Below are positions 63,901-64,000 of a stretch of DNA of 64,000 bases, piece after piece (within the stretch, counting starts at the first letter, position 1; each line of letters opens with the position of its first letter). The notes below the pieces were generated by a model that saw only the letters and a list, made by a program, of their open reading frames with translations, ran no database searches and was not told the DNA's origin. The DNA comes from Dyadobacter diqingensis (GTDB lineage: Bacteria > Bacteroidota > Bacteroidia > Cytophagales > Spirosomataceae). Position numbers and translations under genes: made by a program. Where the stretch lies: contig NZ_JAMXKF010000008.1 in NCBI RefSeq assembly GCF_024220585.1, positions 1-64,000 of the forward strand, read 5' to 3'.

Positions 63901-64000
63901 AGAACTGAGACGTTACCTGGAAGTTGTCATAATCCGTTTTGTCAATATTACCCAAAACGTAAAGAATCCCTTTCTTGGAAACGGCAAATTCGTCCGTTAC
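60929..64000 (-). CDS. very large conserved Bacteroidota protein, 5' part outside the window
   Basis: At least 1023 residues are visible; the frame stays open to the right edge (codons VTDEFAVSKKGILYV precede the TTG at 63955), so the true start is outside. The visible part is beta-strand-rich with many repeated short strands, a Lys/Glu-rich tail (KKKVVPAEEKKKKEEKADGF) and no membrane helix. It has no motif I can name; the strand-rich periplasmic appearance recalls LPS-transport or AsmA-like proteins, which is only a guess. Confidence 0.7.
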   Translation of the reverse strand, partial: VTDEFAVSKKGILYVLGNIDKTDYDNFQVTSQFSANDEVANATISMKDTLLTVLGVGRFIVSDSLKIYAVPSDKKLVIAKNRDFTMNGQLVANNYQFRGSNLKFNYGQFFVNVNPNDSITFTPKEKFAKGQSGQVGGHVKYEKGGTFYLSDPQNKSGIQKGKKSPRLVVPDGMIVYFDQPERGTVLYPREVFFKIPKIDMDGLDQRDVIFEGTFNSNGIIPPVQTILKSMPDNSLGFEYKPPVTEMKLYGGKAMARFTDTLVMDNSGLKSKAVMRYLSASMTAKNVLLTSDSLLASGELASIKEATIGKGYFPAVELKDYALRWFPNSDSMFINTQGKSFSFYKGTTSLEGGLLLRSSGLYGNGKLKRPDSELTSSDIKFNKDGFLANKSQFVINGGQPKAAKDILTGKNVNIDFNIKTSIVNFVTDSTGFDSDSSGMQLPAASYQTLIATAKWDILKKTILMKGFGETSSYTSISPEQEGLTFQGSEGIYDVDKVTLNVRGVPFIRTADVKIIPDKGMVSIGSNGKIVPLKKARIEIDTLNASHRLRDADIKIDSRNRFEGSATYQYITARKDTFNIKMQNFELREIEAAAEGKKSKNNKEAGPIRYYTTAKAQIKEAENLILSPRIQYKGDINLIAYQPSLQLDGFVKPVIKFRKDFQSSWIVYKDAPGETVGVKIDKNLKNEHELPLSVGLHFNESRGMYMSFLSPKESDGDQDIYLAQGTMNYDEDKKAFKVAPPPGPDGLVDEANTLTFDDKTGIASFSGPMKFTATDWLQSTGIANVQVDSSRFKFNSMLLMKLSALEPVLPQLAAKIVETNLEEQNSTAADDDAEQLNRKLSALIGSKAVDAYVKLSAAGYKPLFDASPALDVPLVISSVDLHWSPVHNAYFSQGPIGVSNFGKNNINAQMDGVLEIRRSELGDEFSLFLQASPDVWYYFDLKEKELGVVSSQVDFNDLVTSKGANVKSKDMTLVSLGVEEKDLFVNRFDDFYQPAVKKAKLTKTVKKKVVPAEEKKKKEEKADGF

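Overview
The window looks like chromosomal DNA of a Bacteroidota member, most likely Cytophagales and close to Dyadobacter/Spirosoma. The evidence is an atpD-atpC pair standing apart from the rest of the ATP synthase genes, a type IX secretion (T9SS) sorting domain, families such as DUF4292, DUF4301 and DUF5723, a TonB-plug protein with a macroglobulin-like domain, and promoters that fit the Bacteroidota form TTTG-N19/20-TAnnTTTG. The genus is an inference; no rRNA, tRNA or CRISPR array was seen.

Layout. 1-4.4 kb: a secreted metallophosphoesterase with three near-identical N-terminal modules. 4.7-12.8 kb: an accessory, cell-surface stretch read on the minus strand. It holds a HExxH lipoprotein, a small secreted family present as a single-unit gene and a two-unit gene, a 53-residue membrane peptide, a decayed gene, an O-antigen-ligase-like protein with a transglutaminase-like lipoprotein, a LuxR-type regulator, and a conserved small gene of which a 3' fragment also lies at 4.7 kb. 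13-26.4 kb: mostly core genes (PcrA/UvrD, DUF4301, Lrp/AsnC regulator, GDP-fucose synthase, PBP4-type carboxypeptidase, RecQ, DUF5723). 26.4-32.3 kb: an accessory segment. Its first 2.8 kb lies between perfect 16-bp inverted repeats and carries a HigBA-like toxin-antitoxin pair, orphan genes and gene fragments; an AraC regulator, a hydrolase and an outer-membrane-type protein follow. 32.3-40.9 kb: core envelope and metabolic genes (RluA, PanB, EnvC-like, DUF4292, TPR, TonB-plug protein).

41.0-42.3 kb: six tandem ~118-bp units, each with two GC-rich hairpins, followed by one inverted unit and then an IS200/IS605-type (Y1, HUH) transposase. This arrangement resembles a REP/RAYT system and is the most striking structure in the window. 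42.3-64 kb: APC permease, ATP synthase epsilon and beta, a DUF433 antitoxin whose toxin partner is reduced to a deletion relic, a large TPR membrane protein, an ABC ATPase, an intact RelE/ParE-type toxin-antitoxin pair, RluA, MsrA, HemJ, a beta-CASP nuclease, Hpt, an M20 dipeptidase, PlsY, and the 3' part of a very large gene that runs off the right edge.

The genes mostly serve housekeeping (nucleic-acid repair, rRNA/tRNA modification, ATP synthesis, pantothenate, purine salvage, phospholipid synthesis) and cell-envelope work (peptidoglycan trimming, O-antigen or exopolysaccharide, lipoproteins, outer-membrane barrels). Several convergent gene pairs are separated by clear hairpin terminators, including an unusual four-arm one at 58.5 kb.
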